DNA of 64,000 nt from an uncultured Ruminococcus sp. (GCA_947627625.1 CANQWR010000003.1:1-64000); one strand, 5' to 3'; numbered from the stretch's first letter, positions 44,001 through 54,914 are shown. The notes: a model not told the origin generated them from the letters alone. Numbers and translations are program-made.

Positions 44001-44153
44001 TGGGGGCTTCGCCCCCAAACCCCTGTTAGAACGATGAGGGGCAGGGGGCTTTGCCCCCAGACCCCCGCTGGGGGGAAGTATCCCCCCAGACCCCCCATGA
44101 TGTTCTACTGCTTAATTTTTAAGAGCTGAAAGTTAGGGGGTTCAACACCCCAA
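44001..44153 (+). repeat. C/G-rich palindromic intergenic element, copy 4
   Basis: It has GGGGGCTTCGCCCCC, then TTAGAACGATGAGGGGCAGG, GGGGGCTTTGCCCCC, CCCCGCTGGGGGG and the right boundary CCCCCCATGATGTTCTACTG, the same order and orientation as copy 1. It separates gdpP from rplI. Confidence 0.8.
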
Positions 44154-44182
44154 AAATCTAAAATAAGAAAGGAAAGTTAATT

Positions 44183-44629
44183 ATGAAAGTCATTTTTTTA
44201 CAGGACGTGAAAGGTTCGGGCAAAAAGGGAGAGGTCAAAAACGTTGCGGACGGCTATGCAAGAAATTTGCTCTTCCCGAAAAATCTCGCTGCCCCTGCAA
44301 ACGCCGAAAACATGAACAAACTCAATGCACAAAAGTCCTCCGAACAGTTCAGGATAGACACAGAGAGAAAAAATGCTCGGGAGAGTGCGGAAAAACTCGA
44401 AGGAAAGAGAGTTGTCGTAAAAGCCAAGGCAGGTCCGAACGACAGGCTTTTCGGCTCTGTCACGGCAGGAAATGTCGCCGATGAAATCGAAAAACAATTC
44501 GGAGTCAAAATAGACAAGAAAAAAATTACTCTCAGCACAGATATTAAAAATTTCGGCTCTTACAGGGCTGTTATTAAACTTTTCAGCGGTGTCTCGTGCA
44601 ATATTGACATTGAGGTAGAAAGAGAATGA
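44183..44629 (+). CDS. rplI: 50S ribosomal protein L9
   Basis: The 148-residue product has the bL9 signature at the N-terminus ([36 protein letters not shown]), the long connecting helix and the C-terminal domain ([34 protein letters not shown]). It binds 23S rRNA near the L1 stalk. GAAAGGAAAG precedes the ATG. Its last codons overlap the dnaB start by 4 nt, the usual rplI-dnaB pairing of Firmicutes. Confidence 0.97.
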   Translation: MKVIFLQDVKGSGKKGEVKNVADGYARNLLFPKNLAAPANAENMNKLNAQKSSEQFRIDTERKNARESAEKLEGKRVVVKAKAGPNDRLFGSVTAGNVADEIEKQFGVKIDKKKITLSTDIKNFGSYRAVIKLFSGVSCNIDIEVERE

Positions 44630-45984
44630 ACGGCTCTGATTTGGAAAACATTTCTTTCCCGAACGGTATGCCGAACGCTCAACAGGCAGAGAAGTCCGTG
44701 ATAGGCTCTGTCCTTGCGGACAGCTCACTCCTCCCTGAAGTGATAGAAAAAATACGTCCCGAATATTTCTACAACGAAACAAACAGAAAAGTTTTCAGGG
44801 TCATTTTCGATATGTTCTCCCTCGGCGACTCCGTTGACGTTGTTGCTGTTCTGGACGAAACTGTGAAGAGACGGATTTTCCCCGATGAACGCACCGCAAA
44901 GATGTATTTTGCCGATGTGGGAGAAACTCTGCCGACTGCCGAACACTCAAAGACGTACTGCGAAATAATTACGGACAAGTATCTCCTGAGAACTCTTAGC
45001 ACTGTCGCTCGGGAGATACTGAGAGATGTTGAGTCGGCTGACTGTGACTCCGGGCTTATCCTTGATTCAGCTGAAAAGAAGATCTACGACATAAGAAAGG
45101 GCAAGGACATAATGGGGCTGTCTCCCCTGAGTGATGCAATTTTGCAGGCTTATGACCATCTCGGAAAAATAGCGGGTGAGGACAGAGAGAAATATATCGG
45201 TGCAAGGACGGGTTTTACTTCTCTTGACACTATAACTTCCGGACTGAACAAGTCCGACCTTATAATCCTTGCGGCAAGACCGGGCATGGGTAAGACCTCC
45301 TTTGCAATGAATATCGCTATGAACGTCGCAAGAAGAACCGAAAAAGATGTTGCAGTGTTCAGTCTGGAGATGTCAAAGGAACAGCTTGCGACAAGACTTC
45401 TCTCGACTGATTCTCTCGTTGACACAAAGTCTCTTATGAGCGGCAGGATAAAAGACGATGAGTGGGTCAGACTTGCATCAAGTGCGGGGTATCTCTCGGC
45501 AATGCCCATATATATTGACGACACAGCGGGAAATATAACTGTACAGCAGATGAACGCAAAACTCAGGAGGCTTAAAAATCTCGGGCTTGTCATAATAGAC
45601 TATCTACAGCTTATATCAATGCCGTTTCACACTGACAACAGAGCTGTCGCCGTGGGTGAGATAACAAGACAGTTAAAAATGATGGCAAAGGAACTCGATG
45701 TACCTGTTATACTCCTCTCACAGCTATCCCGTGCAGTTGAGAGCAGACCGAGCAAGAGACCGCTTCTGTCGGACTTGCGTGACTCGGGAAGTATTGAGCA
45801 GGACGCTGATATAGTGCTGTTTTTGTACAGAGAGTCCTACTACGTCAAGGACTGCGAAAAGGCAAACAGTGCGGAGTGCATAGTCGCAAAGAACAGACAC
45901 GGCGAAACGGGCTCTGTGGAACTCGTCTGGGACGGCAAATACACTCGCTTCGCAAATCCCGACTATCAGGAGGATTTTGTATGA
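44626..45984 (+). CDS. dnaB: Replicative DNA helicase DnaB (DnaC in Bacillus)
   Basis: The 452-residue product has the N-terminal helicase domain ([16 protein letters not shown]) and the RecA-like core with Walker A ARPGMGKT near 217-224, Walker [11 protein letters not shown], and the [11 protein letters not shown] and [20 protein letters not shown] motifs of hexameric DnaB helicases. It unwinds DNA at the replication fork. The start overlaps rplI and the stop overlaps tilS (ATGA in both cases), so the three are translated together. Length is normal, and no intein is present. Confidence 0.97.
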   Translation: MNGSDLENISFPNGMPNAQQAEKSVIGSVLADSSLLPEVIEKIRPEYFYNETNRKVFRVIFDMFSLGDSVDVVAVLDETVKRRIFPDERTAKMYFADVGETLPTAEHSKTYCEIITDKYLLRTLSTVAREILRDVESADCDSGLILDSAEKKIYDIRKGKDIMGLSPLSDAILQAYDHLGKIAGEDREKYIGARTGFTSLDTITSGLNKSDLIILAARPGMGKTSFAMNIAMNVARRTEKDVAVFSLEMSKEQLATRLLSTDSLVDTKSLMSGRIKDDEWVRLASSAGYLSAMPIYIDDTAGNITVQQMNAKLRRLKNLGLVIIDYLQLISMPFHTDNRAVAVGEITRQLKMMAKELDVPVILLSQLSRAVESRPSKRPLLSDLRDSGSIEQDADIVLFLYRESYYVKDCEKANSAECIVAKNRHGETGSVELVWDGKYTRFANPDYQEDFV

Positions 45985-47339
45985 TATTTGACAGAATATC
46001 CGAATTTATATCAGAATACAATATGCTCGTGAGGGGTGAAACAGTCGTGTGCGGACTGTCGGGCGGTGCGGACAGCGTTTTTCTGCTGCTTGCAATGTGC
46101 GAAATGCGTGAGAGACTTGGAATTTCCGTCAGGGCAGTTCACGTCAACCACTGTCTCCGTGGGAGTGAGAGCGACAGAGATGAAAATTTCTGCCGTCAGC
46201 TTTGCGAAAAAATCGGGGTGGACTTCAAAGCGGTCAGGTGTGACGTTAAAAAATTTGCACTCGAAAACTCCCTCTCCGATGAACAGGCGGGCAGAATTTT
46301 GCGTTACAGAATTTTCAGCGAAAACAGCGTCGGGTGCAAAATTGCGACTGCCCACAACGCTGACGACAACCTTGAAACTGTCATATTAAATCTGACAAGG
46401 GGTACTGCCCTGAAAGGTATCTGCGGAATACCGCCTGTCAGGGGGAACATCATAAGACCGATTTTAGCGGTCACAAGGGCTGAAATAGAGGACTACCTCA
46501 AATCAGCGGGACAGAATTTCGTCACGGACAGCACTAACCTCTCCGACGACTATACAAGAAATAAAATCCGCCACAGAGTAATTCCGATTCTCAGAGAGAT
46601 TAACCCCTCTCTGAACGAGACAGCAGTAAGGTCAATACGGAATCTCAGGGCGGAAAATGATTTTATAGAGATGTGGACTGACAAGGCTATGAAAAGCTGC
46701 CGCAAAGGAGACTCCCTTTGCGGTCTGAAATATTATGATGAAGTCATAAGACACAGGTGTATTGCGAGACTTCTCTCCGAAAAGGGTTTCCCCTACTCCT
46801 CAGAGCGTTTGCAGACAGCCGACAAAATACTCACAGAGGGCGGTAAACTGAATATAAGCGGAAATTTTCACTTAATATCGGACGGGGAAACCGTTTCACT
46901 GAAAGAGATAGTCCAACAAAGTCGGGAAATGCTGTCAAAAGAGCTTGTAATCGGGGAGAACGTCATTTTTCACGACAGAGTTATGAATTGCGAAATTTTA
47001 AGCTCAAAGGACTTCCATAACTCTCAGGAAATTTCAGGCGAATATGTTCACAAAAAATTAACATTTTACCTGCTCGATTATGATAAAATAGTAGGGAGAG
47101 CCATTGTCAGAAACAGACGTTTCGGAGACAGAATAAAACTCCCGCACCGTGGATTTGATTCGTCCGTAAAAAAACTTATAAACGAGACCGTCCCCAAAGA
47201 TATGCGTGCAGAGCTACACTTCATTGAGGACGGCGAGGGGACGATTTTTGCAGAGTGCATAGGCGTTGCGGAACGTGTTCTGCCCGTTGCGGAAACTGAA
47301 AGGCTTCTGAAAATTACTTTTGGAGATTGGAGAGGATAA
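45981..47339 (+). CDS. tilS: tRNA(Ile)-lysidine synthetase TilS
   Basis: The product has 452 residues from ATG 45981, which overlaps the dnaB stop. The PP-loop SGGADS lies at residues 27-32, followed by [38 protein letters not shown] and [16 protein letters not shown], all typical of TilS, with the C-terminal TilS domain near 380-450 ([26 protein letters not shown]). TilS changes the wobble C34 of tRNA-Ile(CAU) to lysidine so that it reads AUA. An apparent AUA start codon occurs elsewhere in this window at 37211. The ftsH TTG start follows by one base. Confidence 0.95.
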   Translation: MIFDRISEFISEYNMLVRGETVVCGLSGGADSVFLLLAMCEMRERLGISVRAVHVNHCLRGSESDRDENFCRQLCEKIGVDFKAVRCDVKKFALENSLSDEQAGRILRYRIFSENSVGCKIATAHNADDNLETVILNLTRGTALKGICGIPPVRGNIIRPILAVTRAEIEDYLKSAGQNFVTDSTNLSDDYTRNKIRHRVIPILREINPSLNETAVRSIRNLRAENDFIEMWTDKAMKSCRKGDSLCGLKYYDEVIRHRCIARLLSEKGFPYSSERLQTADKILTEGGKLNISGNFHLISDGETVSLKEIVQQSREMLSKELVIGENVIFHDRVMNCEILSSKDFHNSQEISGEYVHKKLTFYLLDYDKIVGRAIVRNRRFGDRIKLPHRGFDSSVKKLINETVPKDMRAELHFIEDGEGTIFAECIGVAERVLPVAETERLLKITFGDWRG

Positions 47340-47340
47340 T

Positions 47341-49305
47341 TTGTCACCAAAGAAAAGCAGGGGGTTTTTTACCTATATTATGATATTTATTATTGCCGGA
47401 TTCTGTATTTACTTCATAAGTTCTATGGTCTCGGCTGACACTGATGAACAGGATTATACCTCTGTGATAAGTCACTTCGACAACTATGAAGTGAGTTATT
47501 ACGAACTTGACCTCGGTTCGGGAGAACTTACCTATCAGCTCAGGGGTGAAACTGTCAAAAAAAGATACACCGTTCCCAGTGTGCAGGTCTTTTACGACGA
47601 CACAAAGGACTACAGAAAAGAGTACAACGAACGCCATCCGAATGAACCGCTGAAACAGAATTATATAAAAATTACAGACAGAACTTGGCTTTACTCCCTC
47701 ATTCCCGTAATCCTGACCATTATACTCGGAATAGCTATACTCTATTTCATGATGAAACAGAGCAGCGGTGGAGGGAAATACACGTCTTTCGGAAAGGCAA
47801 ATCTGAAAAATCAGTTGAACGCAAGAAAGGCGACTTTTGACGACGTTGCGGGTGCGGACGAGGAAAAACAGGAGCTTGCGGAGATAGTCGACTATCTCAA
47901 AAATCCCGCAAAGTACACAAACATAGGTGCAAAAGTTCCGAAAGGAGTGCTTTTATTAGGTCCTCCCGGAACGGGAAAAACTCTCCTTGCAAGAGCTGTC
48001 GCAGGAGAGGCTGACTGCCCGTTTTTCCCCATTTCGGGTTCAGACTTTGTTGAGATGTTCGTCGGCGTGGGAGCGTCAAGGGTCAGGGACTTGTTTGAAC
48101 AGGCAAAGAAAAATGCTCCGTCAATAATATTCATAGACGAAATTGACGCTGTAGGACGGCACAGGGGTGCGGGTCTTGGCGGCGGTCACGATGAGCGTGA
48201 ACAGACCCTCAACCAGCTGCTTGTTGAGATGGACGGCTACACGGGTAACGAAAGTGTAATAGTCATTGCCGCTACAAACCGCCGTGACATTCTCGACCCC
48301 GCTCTTCTACGTCCGGGAAGATTCGACAGGCAGATTGTCGTGAACTACCCCGATGTAAAGGGCAGAGAGGAAATTCTCAAAGTCCACTCAAAAAACAAAC
48401 CTCTGAGTTCGGACGTAAATCTTAGAGTAATTGCACAGACTACTCAGGGCTTTACGGGTGCAGACCTCGAAAATCTCCTGAATGAGGCTGCTCTCCTCGC
48501 CGCAAGAGACAACAGACCTGAAATAACAGAAAAGGATATTGAGGACGCAACTATGAAAGTCATAGCAGGTCCCGAAAAGAAGTCAAGAATAGTCACGGAG
48601 CGTGACAGGCGTGTGACCGCTTATCACGAGGCGGGACACGCTGTTGTGGCGTACAATCTGCCCACTCAGGACAAAGTCCATCAGGTGACTATAATTCAAA
48701 GAGGTATGGCGGCAGGTCTCACAGTCACACGCCCCGATAACGATGACCAGCACGTCTCTCGCAATCAGATGAGAGAGAGTATAATAATGCTCCTCGGCGG
48801 ACGTGTGGCAGAGGAACTCGTTCTTGAAGACATCTGCACGGGGGCTTCAAACGACATAGAGCGTGCCACAAATACGGCAAGAAATATGGTGACAAAATAC
48901 GGTTTCTCAAAACGTCTCGGAACTGTCGTGTACGGCTCGGACAACGATGAAGTATTTCTCGGCAAGGACTACGGTCACACAAGAAATTACAGTGAGGAAG
49001 TCGCAGGACAAATCGATGAGGAAATCCGCTCCATTATAGAAAAAGCCTATAACGACTGCTCGGATATTCTCAAAGCAAATATGGACAAACTGCACTTTCT
49101 TGCACAGTATCTTCTCAAATTTGAAAAAATCGACGGTGAAAACTTTGAGAAACTTATGAAAGGTGAACTAAGCCCCGATATTCTCAAAGAACCCACGGAG
49201 GACACTCCCTCCACTGAAAATTCTCCCGAAAAAGAAAAGAGCGAAAAGCGTCTGTCCGACATTTTTGACGCTGAACTGGACTCCATTATAAATGGCGATG
49301 ACTGA
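47341..49305 (+). CDS. ftsH: ATP-dependent zinc metalloprotease FtsH
   Basis: The product has 654 residues from TTG 47341, preceded by GGAGAGGA. Membrane helices lie at about 9-30 and 117-137, enclosing an extracytoplasmic domain. The AAA+ module has Walker A GPPGTGKT at 207-214, Walker [12 protein letters not shown] and the SRH block [19 protein letters not shown]. The zinc protease site HEAGH lies near 429-433. The tail is acidic and variable. FtsH degrades misfolded membrane proteins and short-lived regulators. The tilS-ftsH adjacency is widespread in Firmicutes. Confidence 0.97.
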   Translation: MSPKKSRGFFTYIMIFIIAGFCIYFISSMVSADTDEQDYTSVISHFDNYEVSYYELDLGSGELTYQLRGETVKKRYTVPSVQVFYDDTKDYRKEYNERHPNEPLKQNYIKITDRTWLYSLIPVILTIILGIAILYFMMKQSSGGGKYTSFGKANLKNQLNARKATFDDVAGADEEKQELAEIVDYLKNPAKYTNIGAKVPKGVLLLGPPGTGKTLLARAVAGEADCPFFPISGSDFVEMFVGVGASRVRDLFEQAKKNAPSIIFIDEIDAVGRHRGAGLGGGHDEREQTLNQLLVEMDGYTGNESVIVIAATNRRDILDPALLRPGRFDRQIVVNYPDVKGREEILKVHSKNKPLSSDVNLRVIAQTTQGFTGADLENLLNEAALLAARDNRPEITEKDIEDATMKVIAGPEKKSRIVTERDRRVTAYHEAGHAVVAYNLPTQDKVHQVTIIQRGMAAGLTVTRPDNDDQHVSRNQMRESIIMLLGGRVAEELVLEDICTGASNDIERATNTARNMVTKYGFSKRLGTVVYGSDNDEVFLGKDYGHTRNYSEEVAGQIDEEIRSIIEKAYNDCSDILKANMDKLHFLAQYLLKFEKIDGENFEKLMKGELSPDILKEPTEDTPSTENSPEKEKSEKRLSDIFDAELDSIINGDD

Positions 49306-49307
49306 AT

Positions 49308-49665
49308 CGGGGACGTTGCCCCCTAAGAATATTGGGGGCGTTGCCCCCCAAGCCCCCCACCAAAGGGGGAAACCCCCTTTGGAAACCCGTAATTATTTTT
49401 AGTTTTGCGACTATCCAAGTATCGGTGAAACTGTTTGAGTTTCCATAATGGGGGTCAAGGGGGTTTTTAACCCCCTTGTGGGGGTCTGGGGGCAAAGCCC
49501 CCAGTGGGGGTTCAGGGGGCAAAGCCCCCTGCCCCCTCATCGTTCTAATGAATGTTTGGGGGCGAAACCCTCAACGGGTGTTCAGTGGGCAAAGTCTCAA
49601 ACGGAAGTTCAAACGGCAAAGTCCCCCTATGAAATTTTGGGTAAAGAGTCCCCCCGTCCCCCGAA
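49308..49665 (-). repeat. C/G-rich palindromic intergenic element, copy 5
   Basis: Two arms flank an AT-rich spacer: 49308-49391 (ending CCCCCTTTGGAAACCCGT) and 49450-49545 (ATGGGGGTCAAGGGGG through CCTCATCGTTCTAATG). Decayed extra units run to about 49665. The second arm carries the conserved boundary in reverse orientation. This is the longest copy. Confidence 0.8.
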
Positions 49666-49708
49666 TAAAAATAATTGTAATTCTTAGATTATATACGGAG
49701 GAGATAAT

Positions 49709-50113
49709 ATGGCTAAGAATGATATAAACTACATCTGGAGAGGAAAAAAACGTACTATATTCGGTCTGCCGTGGACCTTTACAACGTACTTCCTCACCGA
49801 GACAAAATTTATAACAAAAACAGGTTTCCTGAATGTCAGTGAGGACGAAATAGACCTCTACAAAATAACCGACAAAAAAATAATGCGTCCGCTTGCACAG
49901 AGAATTTTCGGGTGCGGAACTGTCATAATATACAGCAAGGACACCGATACTCCCACAAAAGAAATACACTGTATCAAAAACGTCAGGGAGGTTTCAGACC
50001 TGATAGACGAGTGTACAAACAAAATGCGTGACAAGTACAGGACAAGGGGACGTGACCTTATGTCTCTCCACGACCCTCACGACGGACACGATGACGATGA
50101 CTATGACGAATAA
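49709..50113 (+). CDS. PH-domain-like hypothetical protein
   Basis: The 134-residue soluble protein has the compact bacterial PH pattern: YIWRGKKRTIFGLPWTFTTYFLTETKFITKTGFLNVSEDEIDLYKITDKKIMRPLAQRIFGCGTVIIYS. A tail of His and Asp residues (HDPHDGHDDDDYDE) may bind metal. GGAGG precedes ATG 49709 and the FkbM gene follows 12 nt after the stop, so the two are co-transcribed. Small proteins of this kind are common in Ruminococcaceae without assigned function. Confidence 0.7.
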   Translation: MAKNDINYIWRGKKRTIFGLPWTFTTYFLTETKFITKTGFLNVSEDEIDLYKITDKKIMRPLAQRIFGCGTVIIYSKDTDTPTKEIHCIKNVREVSDLIDECTNKMRDKYRTRGRDLMSLHDPHDGHDDDDYDE

Positions 50114-50125
50114 GCGGAGGTTTTT

Positions 50126-51190
50126 ATGCTGTCTTTTATAGAGGAAAAAGTCTCCTGCTGGGAGAAACTCAGTCAGGAAAAAAGACCGATATTTATGTAC
50201 GGAATGGGAAACGGTGCGTTGAAAATAATGTCCGTCATGAGCAGGAAAAAAATACACCTTGAAGGAATTTTTGCAAGTGACGATTTTGTCAGGGGACACT
50301 CCTTTGAGGGCTACAGAGTTCAGAAACTCTCTGAAATAGAGGAAAAATACGACGATTTTGTGATAGTCCTCGCCTTTGCGGTGAACTATCGGGAGATGAT
50401 TGACAGAGTTTATGAACTCGCCGAAAAGTACACCCTCTATGTTCCGGACGTTCCTGTAGTGGGCGGAGGTCTTTTCACTTATGAGTACTGTGAGGAAAAC
50501 GCCGACAAGATAGAGGAAGTTTACAACTCTCTCTCGGACGACCTTTCAAGAAGAGTTTATTCGGATATAATAAATTTCAGAATAAGCGGTGACATAAGAC
50601 ATCTGACAGATATAACTACTCCCAGAGAGGAAATATATAAAAATATTATAAAGCCCTCGAATGCGGAGACTTATGTTGACCTCGGTGCTTACAACGGCGA
50701 CACTATAAGGGAGTTCCTTGAGTTCACAAAGGGCAGGTTCAAAAAAATATACGCCTTTGAACCCGACAGAAAAAATTTCAAAAAGCTCAACAAGTACACC
50801 GAAAATATAAAAAATATTGAGACAATAAATGCTGTAGCATGGGCAATTGACACCGAACTGCCGTTCTCTTCAAAATCGGGCAGACAGTCCGCACTCTCCC
50901 CCCTCGCTGACACCATGGTACAGGCACTTTCTGTCGACAGCGTTCTCGACAAAAAACCTGCCACTATTATAAAAATGGACGTTGAGGGCTTTGAGCGTGA
51001 GGCTATATGGGGTGCTTCCTACACAATATCCCACTACACACCCAAAATGATGGTCGCAATTTACCACCGAAACGAGGACATTTTTGAGCTTCCCCTGCTG
51101 ATAAAGAGTATAAATCCGTCCTATAAATTCTATATCAGACACCAGATGTACATTCCTGCGTGGGAGACAAATCTATATGTGACTACCTGA
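50126..51190 (+). CDS. FkbM-family methyltransferase
   Basis: The 354-residue product opens with a Rossmann-like region (PIFMYGMGNGALKIMSVMSRKKIHLEGIFASDDFVRG), then the SAM-binding core AETYVDLGAYNGDTIREFLEFT near 190-212 and YAFEPDRKNFKKLNKY. The FkbM C-terminal motif IIKMDVEGFEREAIWGA lies near 285-300. FkbM enzymes O-methylate sugars or natural products; the substrate here is unknown. It follows the PH-domain gene with a GGAGG site, so they may act together. Confidence 0.85.
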   Translation: MLSFIEEKVSCWEKLSQEKRPIFMYGMGNGALKIMSVMSRKKIHLEGIFASDDFVRGHSFEGYRVQKLSEIEEKYDDFVIVLAFAVNYREMIDRVYELAEKYTLYVPDVPVVGGGLFTYEYCEENADKIEEVYNSLSDDLSRRVYSDIINFRISGDIRHLTDITTPREEIYKNIIKPSNAETYVDLGAYNGDTIREFLEFTKGRFKKIYAFEPDRKNFKKLNKYTENIKNIETINAVAWAIDTELPFSSKSGRQSALSPLADTMVQALSVDSVLDKKPATIIKMDVEGFEREAIWGASYTISHYTPKMMVAIYHRNEDIFELPLLIKSINPSYKFYIRHQMYIPAWETNLYVTT

Positions 51191-51224
51191 GTTTATACGG
51201 TTTTTCGCTCTTATGTGAACGGGG

Positions 51225-51256
51225 GGACTGTCTCCGCAAACAGGGGCGACAGTCCC
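51225..51256 (+). terminator. Hairpin after the FkbM gene, weak terminator
   Basis: GGGACTGTC (51225-51233) pairs with GACAGTCCC (51248-51256) around a 14-nt loop. The following AT-rich sequence lacks a clean T tract. It lies between the FkbM stop and ribD and might instead be a leader structure of the riboflavin operon, but it does not resemble the FMN riboswitch. Confidence 0.4.
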
Positions 51257-51314
51257 GATAAATATTAAATAATAAATAATTAAACATAATAAATATACGA
51301 GAGGAGGAGAGTCA

Positions 51315-52430
51315 ATGACGGATACCGACTACATGAAAATTGCCCTCTCACTTGCGGAAAAGGGCATGGGTTTTGTAAACCCCAATCCGATGGTGGGGGC
51401 GGTCATAGTCCGTGACGGTGAAATAATAGGCAAGGGTTTTCACGAAAAATTCGGAGGTCTCCACGCCGAGAGAAACGCTTTTGCGGACTGTGACAGCAAA
51501 AATATTGACTGCAAAAATGCGGACCTGTACGTCACTTTAGAGCCGTGCTGTCACTACGGAAAAACTCCCCCCTGCACGGAGGCTATTATTGAACACGGAA
51601 TAAAGAGAGTTTTTATAGGTTCGGCAGATCCCAATCCGCTTGTGGCTGGCAAGGGCGTGAAAATTCTGCGTGAACACGGAATTGAAGTCTTTGAGAATAT
51701 TTTGAGAGACGAGTGCGACAGGCTCAACGAGATTTTTTTATATTATATAACCAATAAAAAGCCCTTTGTAACTCTCAAATACGCCATGACCGCCGACGGG
51801 AAAATTTGCTGTTATACGGGCAAATCAAAGTGGATTACGGGCGAATCCTCACGGCAGAACGTCCACCGTGACCGCCTGAGACACTCCGCAATTATGACGG
51901 GCGTGGGAACTGTCCTTGCCGATGATTCTCTTCTCACTTGCAGGCTTCCCGAAAGCAGAAACCCTGTCAGGATAATATGCGACTCAAATCTCCGCACTCC
52001 GCTTGATTCCCAAATAGTCCGCACCGCCGTGGAAGTCCGCACGATTATTGCGACAGTCTGTGACAATGTTAAAAAAATTTCCGAATACAAAGACAGGGGC
52101 TGTGAAGTCCTCCTGACACCCGAAAAAAATTCTCATGTTGATTTGAATTTTTTACTTGAAAAACTTGCCGAAAAAAATATAGACAGCGTTTTTTTAGAGT
52201 GTGGCGGTGAACTTGCGTGGTCGGCACTCGAATCGGGGATAGTAAACAAAATCCAGACGTATGTCGCTCCGAAAATTTTTGGCGGAATTTCCGCAAAATC
52301 GCCTGTGGGCGGGGCGGGTGTCCCCGAACCGTCGGGGGCTTACTCTCTGGAATTTACAGGCGTAAAAAATTTTGACGATGATATTCTCTTAGAGAGCAGG
52401 GTGATAAACAATGTTCACGGGAATAATTGA
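51315..52430 (+). CDS. ribD: Riboflavin biosynthesis deaminase/reductase RibD
   Basis: The 371-residue bifunctional enzyme carries out the second and third steps of riboflavin synthesis. The deaminase domain has zinc ligands His50 in GGLHAERNAF, Cys78 and Cys87 in LEPCCHYGKTPPC. The reductase domain begins near 148 (KPFVTLKYAMTADGKI) and has TGVGTVLADDSLL and ECGGELAWSAL. GAGAGGAGGAGAG gives a strong ribosome site. It is the first gene of the rib cluster, and ribE starts 20 nt before its end. Confidence 0.95.
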   Translation: MTDTDYMKIALSLAEKGMGFVNPNPMVGAVIVRDGEIIGKGFHEKFGGLHAERNAFADCDSKNIDCKNADLYVTLEPCCHYGKTPPCTEAIIEHGIKRVFIGSADPNPLVAGKGVKILREHGIEVFENILRDECDRLNEIFLYYITNKKPFVTLKYAMTADGKICCYTGKSKWITGESSRQNVHRDRLRHSAIMTGVGTVLADDSLLTCRLPESRNPVRIICDSNLRTPLDSQIVRTAVEVRTIIATVCDNVKKISEYKDRGCEVLLTPEKNSHVDLNFLLEKLAEKNIDSVFLECGGELAWSALESGIVNKIQTYVAPKIFGGISAKSPVGGAGVPEPSGAYSLEFTGVKNFDDDILLESRVINNVHGNN

Positions 52431-53052
52431 GGAGATCGGCACTGTCAGAGACCTTGACGGGAGGTCTTTTCTGAAAATTCAGGCTGAAAAAATTCTCTCC
52501 GACATCCACATCGGCGACAGCATTGCAGTGAACGGCGTGTGTCTCACAGTTACCGATTTTTCGGGAAATTCTTTCCGTGCGGACGTCATGAACGAGACGT
52601 TTGAACGCTCCTCCCTCGGCAGTCTCCGCAGGGACAGCAAGGTAAATCTGGAGCGTGCCATGAGTGCGGACGGACGTTTTGGCGGTCACATAGTTTCGGG
52701 GCACATCGACGGCACAGGTATAATTAAAAATATTAAAAATGACGGCATAGCGGTCTGGTACAAAATTTCCGCAAGCCCCGAAATAATGCGATATATAGCC
52801 GAAAAAGGCTCGGTGGCGGTTGACGGCATAAGTCTGACTGTCGCAAAAGTCGAGAGGGAAAATTTCAGCGTTTCGGTAATCCCCCACACCTCACAGCAAA
52901 CTATTCTGTCGCTTAAAAGACTTGGAGACGCTGTCAATCTGGAAAACGACATAATAGCTAAGTATGTCGAAAAATTCTTGACATCAGGTCGGGAGAGTTC
53001 CACGGAGAGCGTTATCGACATGAATTTTCTTGCGGAAAGAGGTTTTCTGTGA
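52411..53052 (+). CDS. ribE: Riboflavin synthase alpha subunit
   Basis: The 213-residue product has the duplicated lumazine-binding fold: MFTGIIEEIGTV and SIAVNGVCLTVTDF with VMNETFERSSLG in the first half, GGHIVSGHIDGTG and SVAVDGISLTVAKVE in the second. It forms riboflavin from two lumazine molecules. It overlaps ribD by 20 nt. In the same operon, ribBA and ribH follow, but a repeat element and a CPCC gene lie between. Confidence 0.95.
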   Translation: MFTGIIEEIGTVRDLDGRSFLKIQAEKILSDIHIGDSIAVNGVCLTVTDFSGNSFRADVMNETFERSSLGSLRRDSKVNLERAMSADGRFGGHIVSGHIDGTGIIKNIKNDGIAVWYKISASPEIMRYIAEKGSVAVDGISLTVAKVERENFSVSVIPHTSQQTILSLKRLGDAVNLENDIIAKYVEKFLTSGRESSTESVIDMNFLAERGFL

Positions 53053-53303
53053 TTTGGGGCTTCGCCCCTTTGGATATTGGGGGCTCTGCCCCCAAACCCC
53101 CGCCAAAGGGGTAAAACCCCTTTGGAAACCCTTAATTAGTATTTTTTAGAATGACGTGTCAGGAAATTTTTTCTGTGGTATTGCTCAAAAATAACTAAAT
53201 ATGGGGGGTTCGGGGGGATTCTTCCCCCCGACAGGGGTTTGGGGACGGAGTCCCCAATGGGGGTTCAGGGGGCAAAGCCCCCTGCCTCTTATCGTTCAAT
53301 TCA
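53053..53303 (-). repeat. C/G-rich palindromic intergenic element, copy 6
   Basis: Arm one is at 53053-53132 (GGGGCTTCGCCCC, CCCCTTTGGAAACCC), with a spacer that includes TTTTTTCTGTGGTATTGCTC as in copy 3. Arm two is at 53201-53303 (ATGGGGGGTTCGGGGGG through GCCTCTTATCGTTC). It is inserted within the riboflavin operon between ribE and the CPCC gene. A long open frame through it reads low-complexity Gly/Pro/Trp and is not a gene. Confidence 0.8.
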
Positions 53304-53326
53304 ACGTCCAAAACAGGAGTGATCTT

Positions 53327-53590
53327 ATGGCTGAAAAGAGGACGGCTTGCGTGTGTTGCGGCTATTTTACGATGATTGGCGAACCCGATGACTACGCATG
53401 GGATATATGTCCCGTGTGCTTCTGGGAGTGCGATGTCTTTTCGGACAACCCCGACAAGTCAAGCGGTGCGAATCATATGACCATAAGACAGGGGCGTGAG
53501 AACTTCCAAAAATACGGGGCTTGTGATGAAAAATTTGTGAAAAATGTCCGACCGCCAAAAAAAGAGGAGTTGCCCGAAAATAATATATAA
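53327..53590 (+). CDS. CPCC cysteine-rich zinc-ribbon-like protein
   Basis: The 87-residue product matches the CPCC family: ACVCCGYFTMIGEPDDYAWDICPVCFWECD with Cys pairs at about 8-11 and 28-31, then GANHMTIRQGRENFQKYGACDE. The paired CxxC motifs suggest zinc binding. ATG 53327 follows AGGAGTG; the longer open frame begins inside repeat DNA. It sits in the middle of the rib operon and seems unrelated to riboflavin synthesis, so it probably entered with or after the neighbouring repeat. Confidence 0.8.
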   Translation: MAEKRTACVCCGYFTMIGEPDDYAWDICPVCFWECDVFSDNPDKSSGANHMTIRQGRENFQKYGACDEKFVKNVRPPKKEELPENNI

Positions 53591-53644
53591 ATTATATAGA
53601 TTATATAAAATATATAAAATATAAATATATATGGAGATGATATA

Positions 53645-54844
53645 ATGTCGGAATATAACACGATTGACGAGGCTCTTGAAGCCCTCCGAAACGGCGAGAT
53701 TATCCTTGTGACCGATGACGAGGACAGGGAAAATGAGGGCGATATGATTTGTTCTGCGGAGTCCGCCACGACCGAAAATGTGAACTTCATGGCTATGCAC
53801 GCAAAGGGTCTTATCTGTATGCCGATGAGCGAGGAGTTGTGTAAAAAATTAAATCTTAACCAGATGGTGAACGTGAACACCGACAACCACTGCACGGCTT
53901 TCACGGTTTCGATAGACCACGTTGACACTACCACGGGAATTTCCGCACAGGAGAGGGGTTACACGGCGAGAATGGCGGTCAGTGACGGTGCAAAGCCCGA
54001 GGACTTCCGCCGTCCGGGACATATGTTTCCCCTTACCGCAAAGAAAAACGGCGTTTTGGAGCGTGAGGGTCACACCGAGGCGACTGTTGACCTTATGCGT
54101 CTTGCGGGGCTTAAAGAGTGCGGACTTTGTTGCGAAATAATGCGTGATGACGGCACTATGATGCGGACGGGTGAGTTAAAAGAAAAGGCTTGTGAATGGG
54201 GTATGAAGTTCATAACCATTCAGGCTCTTAAGGAGTACAGAAAAGTGCATGATGTCCTTGTGGAGCGTGTGGCTGATACGAAACTCCCGACAAAGTACGG
54301 AAATTTCCGTGCGATAGGTTTTGTCAATAAATTAAACGGTGAACACCATGTCGCACTTGTCAAGGGGGAAATCGGCGACGGTGAAAACATTCTCTGCCGT
54401 GTTCACTCCGAATGCCTTACGGGCGACGCTTTCGGTTCGCTGAAATGCGACTGCGGACAGCAGTTTGCGAGTGCTATGACTCAAATCGAAAAGGAGGGCA
54501 GGGGCGTACTCCTCTATATGCGGCAGGAGGGGCGTGGAATAGGTTTAATAAATAAACTTAAAGCCTATGAACTTCAGGACAGGGGCATGGACACTCTTGA
54601 GGCTAATATCGCACTCGGTTTTCCGCCCGATATGCGTGAGTACTACATAGGGGCACAAATTCTCCGTGACCTCGGCTGTAAGACTCTCAGACTTCTGACT
54701 AACAACCCCGACAAAATTTACGGTCTTTCGGGTTTCGGCATGGAGATAAAGGAACGTGTGCCGATTCAGATGGATATGACCGACTATGACGGTTTTTACC
54801 TGAAAACCAAACAGAAAAAGATGGGACACCTGCTTGATTACTAA
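53645..54844 (+). CDS. ribBA: RibBA: DHBP synthase and GTP cyclohydrolase II
   Basis: The 399-residue fusion supplies both precursors of riboflavin. The N-terminal DHBP synthase has [14 protein letters not shown], the N-terminal metal and substrate site, and RPGHMFPL. The C-terminal GTP cyclohydrolase II has the zinc site [22 protein letters not shown] and the catalytic [16 protein letters not shown] precedes the ATG. ribH follows 70 nt later across an AT-rich gap. Confidence 0.96.
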   Translation: MSEYNTIDEALEALRNGEIILVTDDEDRENEGDMICSAESATTENVNFMAMHAKGLICMPMSEELCKKLNLNQMVNVNTDNHCTAFTVSIDHVDTTTGISAQERGYTARMAVSDGAKPEDFRRPGHMFPLTAKKNGVLEREGHTEATVDLMRLAGLKECGLCCEIMRDDGTMMRTGELKEKACEWGMKFITIQALKEYRKVHDVLVERVADTKLPTKYGNFRAIGFVNKLNGEHHVALVKGEIGDGENILCRVHSECLTGDAFGSLKCDCGQQFASAMTQIEKEGRGVLLYMRQEGRGIGLINKLKAYELQDRGMDTLEANIALGFPPDMREYYIGAQILRDLGCKTLRLLTNNPDKIYGLSGFGMEIKERVPIQMDMTDYDGFYLKTKQKKMGHLLDY

Positions 54845-54914
54845 AGTTATAAATTTTATAATTTATAAAATTAAATAAAAAATAAAATTAAATTAAATAA
54901 AAAGGAGAATAACT

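Noticed and set aside
51191-51314. Possible FMN riboswitch upstream of ribD
   Set aside because: The gap is only about 120 nt and lacks the conserved junction sequences of the FMN aptamer; the only clear structure is a simple GGGACTGTC/GACAGTCCC hairpin.
52416-52887. Antisense frames across rib, rnj, dnaB and ftsH genes
   Set aside because: They are by-products of codon usage opposite well-conserved genes and have no supporting signals.
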